16,031 nucleotides of DNA from Aquificota bacterium. Its GTDB lineage: Bacteria > Aquificota > Aquificia > Aquificales > Hydrogenothermaceae. Made by a program: the position numbers and the translations under genes. The stretch lies in contig JAADDV010000201.1 in the NCBI GenBank assembly GCA_013153795.1, positions 1 through 16,031 on the forward strand, written 5' to 3'. The notes under the pieces were generated by a model, which had not been told where the DNA came from, searched no databases, and saw only the letters and a program-made list of their open reading frames with translations. Shown piece by piece: positions 1-6,464 of this stretch (within the stretch, counting starts at the first letter, position 1; the number at the start of each line of letters is the position of its first letter).

Positions 1-524
1 TAAAAAACATAAAAGAAAATATTACCCTTTTTGTTAATATTAGCCCTGCTTCTTTATCTTCTAGCGACTTTGTTAAATACCTTATTTCTGTGATAGAAAA
101 AGCTAAGAAAGAAAACATAAATATTGTTGTAGAGCTCACTGAACAATCTTTATTAGAAAACTACGAACTTTTAGAGTTTTTGAAAAAAGAATATGATTTT
201 TCTTTTGCTATTGATGATTTTGGAGCTGGCTATTCTTCTATAAAAGTTGTTCAGGATTTATCTATTTTAGGGATAATAGACTATCTTAAAATAGATGGTA
301 TGCTTATAAAAGATATTGTTCTTTCTAATGAAAGAAAAAAACTTGTTGAACTTATTGTTAATTTTGCTCAGTTTCATGGATTAAAAACAATTGGAGAATT
401 TGTTGAAAATAAAGAAACTGCTGAAGCTTTAAGAGATATCGGTATAGATTATGGACAAGGATATTATTTTGGAAAGCCAAAAACATTAGAAGAACTTATT
501 AAAGAGAAGGTTTTTAATAAGTAA
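1..524 (+). CDS. EAL-domain c-di-GMP phosphodiesterase, C-terminal part (5' end outside window)
   Basis: The reading frame is open from base 3 to the TAA at 522-524, giving about 173 residues of an EAL domain that hydrolyses cyclic di-GMP to pGpG. Visible family motifs in order are FVNISP (Asn metal ligand), VVELTEQS (Glu), FAIDDFGAGYSS (paired Asp), DYLKIDG (Lys), IGEFVEN (Glu) and DYGQGYYFGKP (Gln). All the metal and catalytic residues that can be checked here are present, so the domain is probably active; the EAL tripeptide itself lies upstream of the window. A GTG at 90 could pass for a start, but homology runs unbroken upstream of it, so it is an internal codon. The domain closes normally with no extension. 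N-terminal sensor or GGDEF domains, if any, cannot be seen. Confidence 0.93.
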   Translation, partial: KNIKENITLFVNISPASLSSSDFVKYLISVIEKAKKENINIVVELTEQSLLENYELLEFLKKEYDFSFAIDDFGAGYSSIKVVQDLSILGIIDYLKIDGMLIKDIVLSNERKKLVELIVNFAQFHGLKTIGEFVENKETAEALRDIGIDYGQGYYFGKPKTLEELIKEKVFNK

Positions 525-563
525 GGTTTGAAATGAATATTAAAGTTGATTTTAACAATTTTT

Positions 564-588
564 AAAAAAGGGGAAATACTTCCCCTTT
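564..588 (-). terminator. Rho-independent terminator of the cbb3 operon
   Basis: A perfect 9-bp stem (567-575 with 580-588, four G:C pairs in the middle) closes a 4-nt loop. Read on the minus strand it is followed by six T residues (569-564), and it lies just downstream of the last gene of the minus-strand operon. On the plus strand no T-run follows, so it is probably not the main terminator of the EAL gene. Confidence 0.8.
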
Positions 589-594
589 ACGAAA

Positions 595-819
595 TTAGTT
601 TCTCATTAATTCTCTCATCCATATATATCTATCAGCTGCTTCTGGTCCTTGTCCTAAAATTTGGAGCCATCCGAGAAAATCAGGAATCCAGTCAAAAACA
701 ATATAAGCAACAGTAAAGAGGATATATCCTATCCAGAATAACATCCACCATGTAGGAACAGCATCTGTCATATATGTAATTTTATCAACTGCTTTTGTAT
801 TTTCTAAATGTGAAGCCAT
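595..819 (-). CDS. Stand-alone CcoP/FixP N-terminal membrane domain protein (74 aa)
   Basis: The protein resembles the short N-terminal membrane domain of the cbb3 oxidase subunit CcoP: a soluble start, the typical DAVPTWWMLFW entry into one transmembrane helix (about 24-44), and a WIPDFLGW turn. A normal CcoP continues into two cytochrome c domains of around 200 residues; this one stops at residue 74 with no CXXCH. The start codon shares one base with the TGA of the preceding gene (TGATG), with GGAGG placed just upstream inside that gene, so the two are translationally coupled. It is the last gene before the operon terminator. Role inferred: it holds CcoP's membrane position in the complex while haem-bearing domains sit on other subunits. 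The domain match is fairly clear; the function as a separate subunit is inference. Confidence 0.7.
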   Translation of the reverse strand: MASHLENTKAVDKITYMTDAVPTWWMLFWIGYILFTVAYIVFDWIPDFLGWLQILGQGPEAADRYIWMRELMRN

Positions 820-1115
820 CAGTACTTACCTCCTTCTTTTTCTGCTTTAATTACTTTTTCTTCCATTTCTAATAATTCATATTTGGGACCTTCAATATCT
901 TTAAAATCACCTTTTAAGTATGAATAAATAAATAGAGCCAACCAACCTGTTAAAGCTACTACATAAGAAATAACTTCTACAAGAAAACCTTTTAATTCGG
1001 AACCAGACATTCCCGCATCCAAATAAGCAACAGTTCTAACAGCAATGATAGTTCCAACAACAAATAAGAATATAAAAAGAATAAGTATTGCTACAGTTCT
1101 TTCTGTTATCTTCAT
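819..1115 (-). CDS. CcoS-like small membrane protein of the cbb3 operon (98 aa)
   Basis: Two transmembrane helices are predicted at about residues 7-29 and 44-66, followed by a charged tail. The start of the tail, GDFKDIEGPKYELLEMEE (69-86), closely resembles the conserved end of CcoS, the small cbb3 maturation protein (typically G-Q-F-D-D-L-E-G-P), thought to help insert metal or haem into CcoN. Known CcoS proteins are around 50-70 residues with one helix, so this protein has an extra N-terminal helix. It follows ccoO after a 53-bp gap that contains a hairpin, and it overlaps the next gene by one base. It could instead be a structural small subunit in the place of CcoQ. A Shine-Dalgarno GGAGGTG lies before its ATG. 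Confidence 0.55.
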   Translation of the reverse strand: MKITERTVAILILFIFLFVVGTIIAVRTVAYLDAGMSGSELKGFLVEVISYVVALTGWLALFIYSYLKGDFKDIEGPKYELLEMEEKVIKAEKEGGKY

Positions 1116-1139
1116 TGTTTATTCACCTCCATTATGGAG

Positions 1140-1165
1140 AAAAAGGGGGCTAATACCCCCCTTTT
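1140..1165 (-). terminator. Intra-operon terminator-like hairpin between ccoO and the CcoS-like gene
   Basis: A 9-bp stem (1141-1149 with 1157-1165, five G:C pairs) closes a 7-nt loop; on the minus strand it is followed by five T residues (1144-1140). It has the form of an intrinsic terminator but lies inside the gene run, 3' of ccoO, so it may reduce readthrough to the two small genes or protect the ccoN-ccoO message end. Confidence 0.65.
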
Positions 1166-1168
1166 GTT

Positions 1169-2257
1169 TTATTTGTGTTTAAGTATGAAATCAGCAAGAG
1201 CATTAAGCTCTTCGTCAGATAAAACTTTTGTTGTATTTAGTTGAGGCTGCATAATTCCAAATTTAGCAGGGTCTACGATTGCTTCATGTTTTCCTTTAAG
1301 GAATGCAATAAGCTGGTCTTTTTTTCCTGCATAAGCTTGAGCAATTTTCTTAAGAGAAGGTCCTACAGTGTCAACTGCAGCTTGGTGACATGCAGCACAT
1401 CCTTTTGATTGAAAGATAGCTTGTCCATCAGCTTTTTTCTCTTCTTTTTTTACAGATTTAGTTTCAACAGTAGCTACCTTTTCCTCTTTAGCTGTTTCAG
1501 CTTCTGTAGCACCAGGAACTGCTGTTTCAGAAGCTTTCGCTTCAATTCTGAACTCCTTAGGTGGTTTAACTTCCCAGCTTCCAAGCCACATTATATAAGC
1601 TATAAGAGAAAGTCCTCTTTCATTTGGAACAATGTTTCCATTTTTATCTTTAGTGAAATACCATGGATAACCTGGCATGTTAGACCCCGGAGATGTGTAA
1701 AGAGGATTATAAAGGTGTGCTACTTGCCATCCTATATTGTGAACAGCAGCCTCTCTAATAAGGTCTGGGCCAACTCTTTTTGTTCCCCAGAGAACAGGAG
1801 CCTGAAGCTCATTTTTATATTCAGAAGGATATGAAACTGTGTTTGAAACTCCAGGAATACCAAATCTAAGAGTTTCGTTAGAAACAGGTCTTACCATTTG
1901 AGAGTGACAGTTCCAGCAACCTTCAGCAACATACCATCTGTGACCTATCTTGAGAGCTTTTGCAAAAGTTTTTTCATTTGGCTTACAGTCTTTTATAACT
2001 TCTGTAGCTCCACTGAAACCTTCTGTATACTCACAAAGTTTTTTGAAAGTTTCAGGATAATACATTGCAAGTTTTTTAAAATCAGACCATGCAGTTGTAT
2101 TTTTGGCTATTGCCTCAGCAACTAAGTCTTGAACTGACTTTTTAGGAATATCTTTTAAAACAAACATAGGGAGGGCCCAGGAGATAAAGTCAGCAAAGAG
2201 GAAGAATAATATTCCTGCAACTAAAGCTACAAATGAGAAACGTTCCATCTTACCCAT
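1169..2257 (-). CDS. ccoO: cbb3 oxidase subunit II (CcoO) fused to a C-terminal cytochrome c domain
   Basis: This is the monohaem cytochrome c subunit of the C-type haem-copper oxidase, with an additional cytochrome domain. An N-terminal anchor helix spans about 8-32. The first haem site is C114-W-N-C117-H118 within the diagnostic EGCWNCHSQMVRPV, with a candidate axial Met at 194 (SNMPGYPW). A low-complexity Glu/Lys/Ala linker (about 234-278) leads to a second cytochrome c domain, C287-A-A-C290-H291, axial Met 336 (GIMQPQL). At 362 residues it is about 150 longer than a usual CcoO. The part between the helix and the first haem has an insert with two extra cysteines (C75, C91) that could form a disulfide. 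The RBS AAGGAGGT lies in the 14-bp gap after ccoN. The fused domain probably replaces one haem domain missing from the truncated CcoP-like subunit. Confidence 0.92.
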   Translation of the reverse strand: MGKMERFSFVALVAGILFFLFADFISWALPMFVLKDIPKKSVQDLVAEAIAKNTTAWSDFKKLAMYYPETFKKLCEYTEGFSGATEVIKDCKPNEKTFAKALKIGHRWYVAEGCWNCHSQMVRPVSNETLRFGIPGVSNTVSYPSEYKNELQAPVLWGTKRVGPDLIREAAVHNIGWQVAHLYNPLYTSPGSNMPGYPWYFTKDKNGNIVPNERGLSLIAYIMWLGSWEVKPPKEFRIEAKASETAVPGATEAETAKEEKVATVETKSVKKEEKKADGQAIFQSKGCAACHQAAVDTVGPSLKKIAQAYAGKKDQLIAFLKGKHEAIVDPAKFGIMQPQLNTTKVLSDEELNALADFILKHK

Positions 2258-2271
2258 ATTTCACTACCTCC

Positions 2272-3660
2272 TTATACTTCTCTAAGCTCTGCAGAAAGAC
2301 CTGCTTTTGCAGTAGCTGTTTTGTAGAAGTTTAATGCATACATGAATAATCCTGTGAGCATCATAAGACCAGCAATAGATCTGAAGTACCAGAATGGCTT
2401 AGAGAAGTTTACAGAATCAATCCAAGGGTTGAGGCCTATCCAGTCAAATCCTTGAACAAGACCTGCAGCTGTAAGGTCGAAGAACATTGCTAGAACACCA
2501 ATCATAAGGAGCCAGTAAGCACCTTCAGATAATCCTTTTGAGTACATTGTTTCCCTTCCAAAAAGTCTTGGCCATACATATTCAGCCATACCAAGAACCC
2601 AAAGACCGAATGTTCCAAACATGATTAAATGAGCGTGTCCAGTTACCCAATCTGTAAAGTGAATAACTTTTTGGAATGTTAATGTAACGTGGAATGCACA
2701 CTGGAAGCATGTAATCCAGTAGAAAATAGCTCCTGTATACATATATCTTAATGGAACATTGTATTTTAGCTGTTCTGCAGAACCTCTAAGAGTCATCATG
2801 AAGTTAATGAGAACTGATGTAACAGCAAATTCAATAGCAACTGTTGCAAAAACTGCAGAATATTGAGCAAACATTGGTATTGGAGACCACATAAAGTGGT
2901 GAACACCATTCATTGGATAGAAGAATGCTAACCCCCAGAATCCAAGGAGAGATAAACCGTGAGACCACATAGGTTTTTTCATAATAACAGGCACAAAGTA
3001 ATACATTAATCCCCATGCAACTGGAGTAACATAAAGTCCAACAAGGTCATGAATAAATGTTGATTGAACAGCTCCTGCTCCAGAACCTGCAGACCAGAAT
3101 CTTGGAATGAAGTTACCCATGAAAACAACAAGTGGAGTCCATACTAACATTGCTGAAATATACCAACCGGAAACATAAAGAGGACCTCTTTGAGAAGCTT
3201 TAATTAATGGAGCTCCAAACTGCATGAGACAGAGTAATAACCATGCAACAATTACAGGGTCAATCCACCAAGGAGTTTCTCCCCATTCAACGTTATCAGC
3301 CATTCCAAGGAAAAGAATACCTATTACTGTAATTAAAACAGCAACTTGAAGACCTAACCACATTAACCAACCAAGAGCATCACTTAGAACTCTATATCCA
3401 GTAAATCTTGGCACTGCCCAGTATAAAAGACCTGTAAACATGTTTACAAGGAATCCATAAGCAGCACCTGCAGTATGTATCATTCTAACCCTTCCTGGAG
3501 ATAAAAACTCAATTCCAGGGAAAGGATAAATTCCATCAAGTTGTAAAGAATATAAGAAACCAACTAAACCAACAATGATGAAGAAAATAAGACCCATTGC
3601 AACGTGAGCTTTAACAAGCCCATAGTTTACAAGGTTTTTAAGTTCATTATTTGTAGCCAT
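2272..3660 (-). CDS. ccoN: cbb3-type cytochrome c oxidase catalytic subunit I
   Basis: This is the membrane catalytic subunit that reduces O2 to water at a haem b3-CuB site and pumps protons; 462 residues, normal length, about 12 helices. Expected ligands can be placed by comparison with the Pseudomonas stutzeri enzyme: H62 (low-spin haem b), H204 (CuB), Y248 (active-site Tyr), H254 and H255 (CuB), H342 (haem b3) and H344 (low-spin haem b) in the GHAH motif. The 6-residue spacing Y248 to H254 matches the helix-VII Tyr arrangement specific to cbb3 oxidases, which argues against an A- or B-type subunit. The start has AGGAGGT at a good distance, and the gene lies 12 bp after the dihaem cytochrome gene. 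High O2 affinity is known for the family and fits a microaerophile. Confidence 0.96.
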   Translation of the reverse strand: MATNNELKNLVNYGLVKAHVAMGLIFFIIVGLVGFLYSLQLDGIYPFPGIEFLSPGRVRMIHTAGAAYGFLVNMFTGLLYWAVPRFTGYRVLSDALGWLMWLGLQVAVLITVIGILFLGMADNVEWGETPWWIDPVIVAWLLLCLMQFGAPLIKASQRGPLYVSGWYISAMLVWTPLVVFMGNFIPRFWSAGSGAGAVQSTFIHDLVGLYVTPVAWGLMYYFVPVIMKKPMWSHGLSLLGFWGLAFFYPMNGVHHFMWSPIPMFAQYSAVFATVAIEFAVTSVLINFMMTLRGSAEQLKYNVPLRYMYTGAIFYWITCFQCAFHVTLTFQKVIHFTDWVTGHAHLIMFGTFGLWVLGMAEYVWPRLFGRETMYSKGLSEGAYWLLMIGVLAMFFDLTAAGLVQGFDWIGLNPWIDSVNFSKPFWYFRSIAGLMMLTGLFMYALNFYKTATAKAGLSAELREV

Positions 3661-3672
3661 TTTCTAACCTCC

Positions 3673-4449
3673 TTATTTACCTTTATTCATAAGGTAAGCT
3701 ATGTATGATACGAGCGCCCAGCGGTCTTTTTCTGATAAGTGTCCAAAAGCCGGCATTGGAGAACCTTCAAGTCCAACAGTAAGAACTCTAAATGTATCTT
3801 CTGGTTTAGGACCAGCTGCTCTAACAGGATATGTTAGATCTGTTGGAGGAACTGGTAATGATGCTGCAAGTGGACCATCTCCCATTCCTTGCTCTCCATG
3901 ACAAGCAGTACAGTTTTGAGCATAAAGTTCTTTTCCTCTTGCTATAAGCTCAGGAGAACCAAAGTTTTTAGGTTTTTTGATATCTTTGTAAACAGACTGA
4001 CACTTTTCAGGGTCAGGTTGTCCAGCTTCCCATTTTTCTCTTGCGAACGTTTTGATGTAAGCAATAACAGCCTTCTTTTGGATTTCAGGAACAAGTTTGA
4101 AAGATGGCATTGGAGTTTGAAGAATTCCCCAATTTAGAACGTGAAGTAAGTCCTCATCTGTAGGAAGACATCCTTCAGGTGTAGATTTCCATCTGAATAC
4201 TGCAGTGTGGAAGTTAGGTGGCTTGTCTTTGAAAAATTTAGCAGCTTCTGTTTGACCATCACCATTAACTCCGTGACAGCCAACACAGAACTTGTTGTAA
4301 ACCTTTCTACCTGCCTCTTCTTCCGCAGTTAAATCTAATGTTTTTTTAGCTTGTGCAGGCTTTGAAGAATAAATGTGCAACAAGCCATACAGGAACAGCG
4401 CCGGGAAGAAGAAGAACAGCACCCATTTGACGGCTGTGTTTTCTCCCAT
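3673..4449 (-). CDS. Membrane-anchored dihaem cytochrome c, first gene of the cbb3 operon
   Basis: A single N-terminal hydrophobic helix (about 8-27, no cleavage site evident) is followed by two cytochrome c domains. Haem site 1 is C55-V-G-C58-H59 with candidate axial Met 114 (TPMPSF). Haem site 2 is C180-T-A-C183-H184 with Met 232 (SPMPAF). Two further cysteines, C94 and C150, could pair. The first domain has an RWKSTPEGCLPTDEDL stretch of the type found in cytochromes of alternative complex III and related chains rather than in classical CcoP. In position and haem count it may supply what the truncated CcoP-like protein lacks, acting as electron donor or third subunit. It heads the operon, with AAGGAGGT before ATG and about 180 nt of leader from the proposed promoter. 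It could also be an independent electron carrier co-expressed with the oxidase. Confidence 0.85.
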   Translation of the reverse strand: MGENTAVKWVLFFFFPALFLYGLLHIYSSKPAQAKKTLDLTAEEEAGRKVYNKFCVGCHGVNGDGQTEAAKFFKDKPPNFHTAVFRWKSTPEGCLPTDEDLLHVLNWGILQTPMPSFKLVPEIQKKAVIAYIKTFAREKWEAGQPDPEKCQSVYKDIKKPKNFGSPELIARGKELYAQNCTACHGEQGMGDGPLAASLPVPPTDLTYPVRAAGPKPEDTFRVLTVGLEGSPMPAFGHLSEKDRWALVSYIAYLMNKGK

Positions 4450-4614
4450 AAGAATACCTCCTTAAAATTGATTTATCTCAAATTCTATTAAACAAAGGTT
4501 TCTAATGCAATATGTTAATTTAATGGTAATTTCACAGAAAATTCACATCGATTAGATAACAGATAGCAAATCGTGTAAGTGATGGCTCCTCCCTTTATTT
4601 TATATTGAAAAAGC

Positions 4615-4628
4615 ATGATTTCTATCAT
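4615..4628 (-). promoter_or_regulatory. Second Crp/Fnr-like dyad, ATGAT-N4-ATCAT
   Basis: This 14-bp dyad agrees with the Fnr consensus TTGAT-N4-ATCAA at 8 of 10 positions. Its centre is 31 bp from that of the better site at 4646-4659, about three helical turns. If the minus-strand promoter at 4632-4659 is right, it covers the start of transcription, where binding would repress. Confidence 0.35.
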
Positions 4629-4631
4629 ATT

Positions 4632-4659
4632 AGTTTAACCAAATTTTGATGAATGTCAA
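4632..4659 (-). promoter_or_regulatory. Probable promoter of the cbb3 operon
   Basis: Read on the minus strand: TTGACA (4659-4654), 16-bp spacer, TAAACT (4637-4632). The -35 is perfect, the -10 matches 4 of 6. It would give a 5' leader of about 175-180 nt before the dihaem cytochrome gene. The -35 sequence is also half of a Fnr-like dyad, so an activator-dependent promoter slightly downstream is the alternative reading. Confidence 0.5.
4646..4659 (-). promoter_or_regulatory. Crp/Fnr-family binding site candidate
   Basis: On the minus strand TTGAC-ATTC-ATCAA matches the Fnr/Anr consensus TTGAT-N4-ATCAA at 9 of 10 positions; the TTGAC half-site variant is common at ccoN promoters in proteobacteria. 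The oxidase operon is a classical target of this regulator family. No Fnr gene is visible in the window, so the regulator is inferred. Confidence 0.5.
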
Positions 4660-4831
4660 CAAAATAATATAGCTAAAACACTTAGTTTTCAATATTTTCT
4701 CTCGATTTCTATATAGAGGTTTATTAATTATTCTTTTCGGCATTATTTACAAGAAGTCATTCCTTAAATAAACCTTTTCAAAGTTTTACATAATTTGTGT
4801 TAATAAGCTTTACAAATTTTATTAAAAAGTA

Positions 4832-4859
4832 TTGACATTTTGTAAATTTACTTTACAAT
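4832..4859 (+). promoter_or_regulatory. Strong sigma-70-type promoter facing the 3' end of kamA
   Basis: TTGACA (4832-4837), 16-bp spacer, TACAAT (4854-4859): 11 of 12 consensus bases. It points right, where the next annotated gene is on the opposite strand, so a transcript would start near 4866 and run antisense into the aminomutase gene. An inverted repeat TTGTAAA/TTTACAA (4840-4846 and 4852-4858) sits between and over the -10, as an operator could. Confidence 0.5.
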
Positions 4860-4879
4860 TATTTACAGCGCCGGTCTTG

Positions 4880-6043
4880 CTAAACCCCCCCTTCCCCCTC
4901 CCTTTTCCTTTTTTCTTTTTTAACTTTAACTAAATGATTCTGATAATTTCTTAACAAATAATAATCATCCGTTTCCTTAATAAGATATTCAGGAAATAAA
5001 GGAACTTTTCCAAAACCTCCTTCTAAATCAGCTGCATATATTGGAATTCCTAATCCAGATAATCTTCCTCTAAGATATTCAAGAATTTCTATCCCTTTTT
5101 TTAAATCTGTTCTAAAATGAAGTACTCCTTTTGTTGGGTCACAGAAAAACAGGTAGTATGGTTTTATTTTTACTTTTAATAAATCCCTCATAAGGTTTTC
5201 TATTATTTTTTCGTTATCGTTTATTCCTTTTAAAAGAACTGTCTGGTTTAAAACAGGAATTCCTGCAGAAAGGATATTTTTTACAGCTTTTTTTGTAATA
5301 TCTGTTATTTCATCAGGATGGTTAAAATGGGTTACTAGCCAGACTTTATCGTATCTTTCAAAAATCTCTAAAAGCTCTTCATCAAAAAATCTAAACGGAT
5401 TAACAACAAGCTCTCTGCTTCCAATCCTGATAATATCTATATGGGGAATATCCTGAAGATTTTTGAGGATATACTCAATCTTTTTATTTGGAAGGGTTAG
5501 AGGGTCTCCTCCTGATATGAGGACTTCTTTTATCTGTTTGTTTTCCTTTATATACTGAAACATTCTGTCATACTCTTCTTTTGTTCGTGCCCGTTCTTCT
5601 TCTAGAAACATTCGTTTCCTCATACAGTGTCTACAATAAACAGAGCAAAAATTTGTAGCTCTAAAAAGAACTCTATCAGGGTATCTATGGGTAAGCCCTG
5701 GAACAGGACTCATAATATCTTCTTTAAAAGGGTCTAAGAAAGCCTCTTTTTGGATATTTTCATCAATTTCTTCTAAAGAAGGAAAAATCTGCTTGTATAT
5801 GGGATTGTTTTGGGAAAATTCTTTTATAAGAGAAAAATAATAAGGAGTTGTTCCAAAGTGATATATATTTGATGTTTTTTTAAAGGATTTTTTTTCTTTT
5901 TCTGATAAAGGTATGATTTTTTGAATATCTTCGGCTGTTTTTAGTCTGTTTCTTATCTGCCATTTCCAATCTGTCCATTCATTTTCAGAAACGTTTTTCC
6001 ATATAGGAAACTTTTTCCAATATTCTTTTTCTAAAAAAATCAT
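4880..6043 (-). CDS. kamA: Lysine 2,3-aminomutase family radical SAM/PLP enzyme
   Basis: The protein (387 aa) is a radical SAM enzyme that moves the alpha-amino group of an amino acid to the beta carbon using PLP and a [4Fe-4S] cluster. The cluster motif is C133-X3-C137-X2-C140 (NFCSVYCRHCMRKR). Other family stretches are SGGDPL (177-182), THFNHPDEIT (238-247), CDPTKGVLHFRT (301-312) and AADLEGGFGKVP (337-348). By alignment with clostridial KamA, D302 and D339 match the two aspartates that bind the lysine epsilon-amino group, and K346 is the PLP lysine. This favours lysine over glutamate as substrate. Products would be beta-lysine, a precursor of N-epsilon-acetyl-beta-lysine, or an EF-P modification. 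No ablB or epmA partner is seen. The ATG follows the previous stop codon directly. The last codons form a G-rich tract. Confidence 0.85.
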   Translation of the reverse strand: MIFLEKEYWKKFPIWKNVSENEWTDWKWQIRNRLKTAEDIQKIIPLSEKEKKSFKKTSNIYHFGTTPYYFSLIKEFSQNNPIYKQIFPSLEEIDENIQKEAFLDPFKEDIMSPVPGLTHRYPDRVLFRATNFCSVYCRHCMRKRMFLEEERARTKEEYDRMFQYIKENKQIKEVLISGGDPLTLPNKKIEYILKNLQDIPHIDIIRIGSRELVVNPFRFFDEELLEIFERYDKVWLVTHFNHPDEITDITKKAVKNILSAGIPVLNQTVLLKGINDNEKIIENLMRDLLKVKIKPYYLFFCDPTKGVLHFRTDLKKGIEILEYLRGRLSGLGIPIYAADLEGGFGKVPLFPEYLIKETDDYYLLRNYQNHLVKVKKEKRKREGEGGV

Positions 6044-6448
6044 TTATTCTCTTATCTTATATAAAGCATGAGCAGTTATTTCATTATTTATAAGAGTTGC
6101 AAGAACAGTGATAACAAGTAAAATCAAATATATCACAGCTAATCTTTCTTTGTGGACTTTAAAAAGAAAACTCCTTAAAACAACAATAAAAAAGAAGGAA
6201 ACAGTTATCAAAAAACCAGCTATATAATGAAATTTTATTGGCAAAGGCTCTAATAAACTTTTTGCCCAGAGGATTCCTGTAATACCTGCTAATATACCTA
6301 TAGTACTTCCTACAATAACAATAAAACCTGCAATATTTGAAACAAGTTTCTTTTTTGTAAAAATACCAGCTATTTCAAAAAAAAGTCCTAATAAGGGGAT
6401 TAAAATACCAAATCTACCTAATAGGGCATGGGCAAGATTATATTCCAT
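6044..6448 (-). CDS. Small four-helix membrane protein, DUF2231-like
   Basis: The product (134 aa from the ATG at 6448) has four predicted transmembrane helices, at about 11-30, 35-60, 73-92 and 100-122. It begins with NLAHALLGRFG and ends with EITAHALYKIRE. Conserved-looking histidines near helix ends (H7, H73, H126) recall DUF2231 and other small putative cytochrome-b-like families, but haem binding is only a guess. A TTG three bases upstream (6451) is also in frame; the AGAGG motif five bases before ATG decides for ATG. The gene starts 16 bp after the tRNA-Pro 3' end and ends directly at the kamA start codon, so it probably shares their transcript. The function is unknown. Confidence 0.6.
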   Translation of the reverse strand: MEYNLAHALLGRFGILIPLLGLFFEIAGIFTKKKLVSNIAGFIVIVGSTIGILAGITGILWAKSLLEPLPIKFHYIAGFLITVSFFFIVVLRSFLFKVHKERLAVIYLILLVITVLATLINNEITAHALYKIRE

Positions 6449-6464
6449 CAAAACCTCTATTTAA

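Larger units (their letters stand above)
4450..4879. other. 430-bp intergenic regulatory region without a gene
   Basis: No credible coding sequence was found in either strand. The region contains the promoter and two Crp/Fnr-like dyads for the minus-strand oxidase operon, a leader of about 180 nt, a strong plus-strand promoter at its right edge, and five copies of TTTACA (4746, 4785, 4809, 4852, 4862), two of them forming inverted repeats with TTTGTAA. A tandem TTCACA pair spaced 11 bp (4531 and 4542) lies within the oxidase leader. It separates the convergent-to-upstream kamA 3' end from the start of the oxidase operon. Confidence 0.7.

Noticed and set aside
1409..1834. Plus-strand open frame opposite ccoO, with others at 1898-2125, 3701-4137, 7097-7315 and 8779-9153
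   Set aside because: They lie antisense to well-supported genes, have Phe/Ser/Cys-rich compositions expected from reverse-strand reading of AT-rich genes, and lack ribosome binding sites.
4880..6043. Glutamate 2,3-aminomutase or EpmB identity for the radical SAM gene
   Set aside because: The two substrate-position aspartates match the lysine enzyme; EpmB is not fully excluded without EF-P data, but length and residues fit KamA better.
6449..6451. TTG start one codon before the ATG of the DUF2231-like gene
   Set aside because: AGAGG is too close to TTG but properly spaced for the ATG at 6448.
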